DNA of 64,000 nucleotides from the NCBI RefSeq assembly GCF_029087225.1, contig NZ_JARFJD010000010.1, positions 62,001-126,000 of the forward strand, read 5' to 3'. The stretch's first letter is position 1. Each line of letters opens with the position of its first letter. A model generated the notes under the pieces. The model saw nothing but the letters and a program-made list of their open reading frames with translations. It did not search any database and was not told the DNA's origin. Of this stretch, positions 63,466-64,000 are shown in pieces. Origin of the DNA: Limnobacter olei (lineage in GTDB: Bacteria > Pseudomonadota > Gammaproteobacteria > Burkholderiales > Burkholderiaceae_B). The position numbers were made by a program, and so were the translations under genes.

Positions 63466-64000
63466 ATGTTGACCAACCGATACACAATTGCCCTGTTGCT
63501 GCTCACACTTGCCTGGCCAGTACAGGCCCAGGTGTCTACGCCCGCCCCCTTTATTAATCCCGAGTCTGCTGCGCCTGCTGCGGAAAAAGAAGCAGAGCCT
63601 GTCATCGACAATCAGGCTGAAAGAAAGGTGGCCCCTGAGTTGGGCAAGCCGTTGAACGATGTGTCTCTGAATGTCAGCGCTTATCGAATTGAAGGTATCG
63701 AAGCCAAGCATCTGAACAATATTCAGGAATTGCTGGTGCCGTATGTGGGCGAAAAGCGTTCGTTTGAAGACCTCAGCAGTGCAGCACAGGTGGTGACCGC
63801 ATTCTTGCAGCGTGAATTGGGCTATTACCTGGCGTATGCCTATTTGCCCGCGCAAGACATTAAAAACGGTGTGGTGACCATTGCCGTGTTGCCCGGTGTG
63901 CTGGAGTCAGTCGAAGTGGTTTGGCCTGCAGAGGAACTGCGCGTGAATCGGGATATTGTTGAATCGCACTTGAAGCGTTTAAAGCCCGGTACGGTCATTC
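63466..64000 (+). CDS. TpsB/ShlB-type two-partner secretion transporter (5' part only)
   Basis: 178 residues visible before the window ends. A signal peptide (LLLLTLAWPVQAQV) is followed by an Ala/Glu-rich linker and a POTRA_2 domain (SAYRIEGIEAKHLNNIQELLVPYVGEKRSFEDLSSAAQVVTAFLQRELGYYLAYAYLPAQDIKNGVVTIAVLPG), as in FhaC/HecB/ShlB. These Omp85 proteins export large TpsA adhesins or haemolysins. The partner is expected just to the right of the window. No stop codon is seen, so it is a partial gene. Confidence 0.88.
   Translation, partial: MLTNRYTIALLLLTLAWPVQAQVSTPAPFINPESAAPAAEKEAEPVIDNQAERKVAPELGKPLNDVSLNVSAYRIEGIEAKHLNNIQELLVPYVGEKRSFEDLSSAAQVVTAFLQRELGYYLAYAYLPAQDIKNGVVTIAVLPGVLESVEVVWPAEELRVNRDIVESHLKRLKPGTVI

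Overview
The window (about 53% GC by eye, dense, short intergenic gaps) looks like chromosome of a betaproteobacterium of the order Burkholderiales. The gshA-gshB-EIIA-HPr-EI cluster, metX-metW, a fused isobutyryl-CoA mutase (IcmF), ubiK-comM and a TorF-like porin gene in front of glnK-amtB all fit that group. A Limnobacter-like genus is my best guess, from general recollection only. No rRNA, tRNA, CRISPR array, IS element or phage gene was seen.

Layout. 1-6.6 kb: a TetR/AcrR-type repressor gene diverges from a three-gene RND efflux operon (lipoprotein adaptor, AcrB-like pump, outer-membrane factor), with a clear palindromic operator between them. 6.7-8.2 kb: a YegP-like protein and a predicted metal-dependent hydrolase. 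8.25-12.8 kb: a copper-handling cassette (His/Met/Cys-rich small protein, small secreted protein, TolC-like lipoprotein, Tat-exported multicopper oxidase, cupredoxin, CusF-like chaperone). 12.8-15.9 kb, minus strand: acyl-CoA dehydrogenase, APH-fold phosphotransferase and histidine phosphatase. 15.9-21.5 kb: SMP-30-like protein, Dps, ECF sigma/anti-sigma pair, a frameshifted DUF4394 lipoprotein gene and a Crp/Fnr regulator. 21.6-26.4 kb: small membrane and lipoproteins, an MFS transporter, comM and ubiK. 26.4-29.4 kb: torF-like porin, glnK and amtB behind a near-consensus sigma-54 promoter with two NtrC-type sites. 29.5-34.3 kb: glutathione synthesis plus a permease-less PTS. 34.3-39.7 kb: metX, metW, a DUF4212-like small protein and icmF. 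39.7-40.4 kb: a non-coding stretch that may hold a cobalamin-riboswitch-like element on the minus strand. 40.4-47.6 kb: cupin protein, a large DUF3604 lipoprotein, GNAT, lipB-lipA, DM13 protein and a DUF6091-like solute-binding protein.

47.7-63.4 kb is a type VI secretion (T6SS) locus made of two divergent operons. Minus strand: tssK, tssL (with OmpA domain), tssM, tagF, ppkA. Plus strand: OmpA-like protein, vgrG, a short DUF4123-like adaptor, two proteins I do not recognise, an FHA protein and a PP2C phosphatase. It carries the membrane complex, the baseplate-linking TssK and a full threonine-phosphorylation switch (PpkA/FHA/PP2C/TagF). It has none of the sheath, tube, ClpV, TssE/F/G/A or TssJ genes, so the system must be split across the genome or incomplete. 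The window ends inside a TpsB/ShlB-type two-partner secretion transporter.

The strongest candidates for something new are (i) the VgrG-DUF4123-unknown-unknown cassette and (ii) the structured non-coding element at about 39957-40165 beside the B12-dependent mutase. Coordinates of start codons were set by hand from ribosome-binding sites and family starts and may be off by a few codons where noted.
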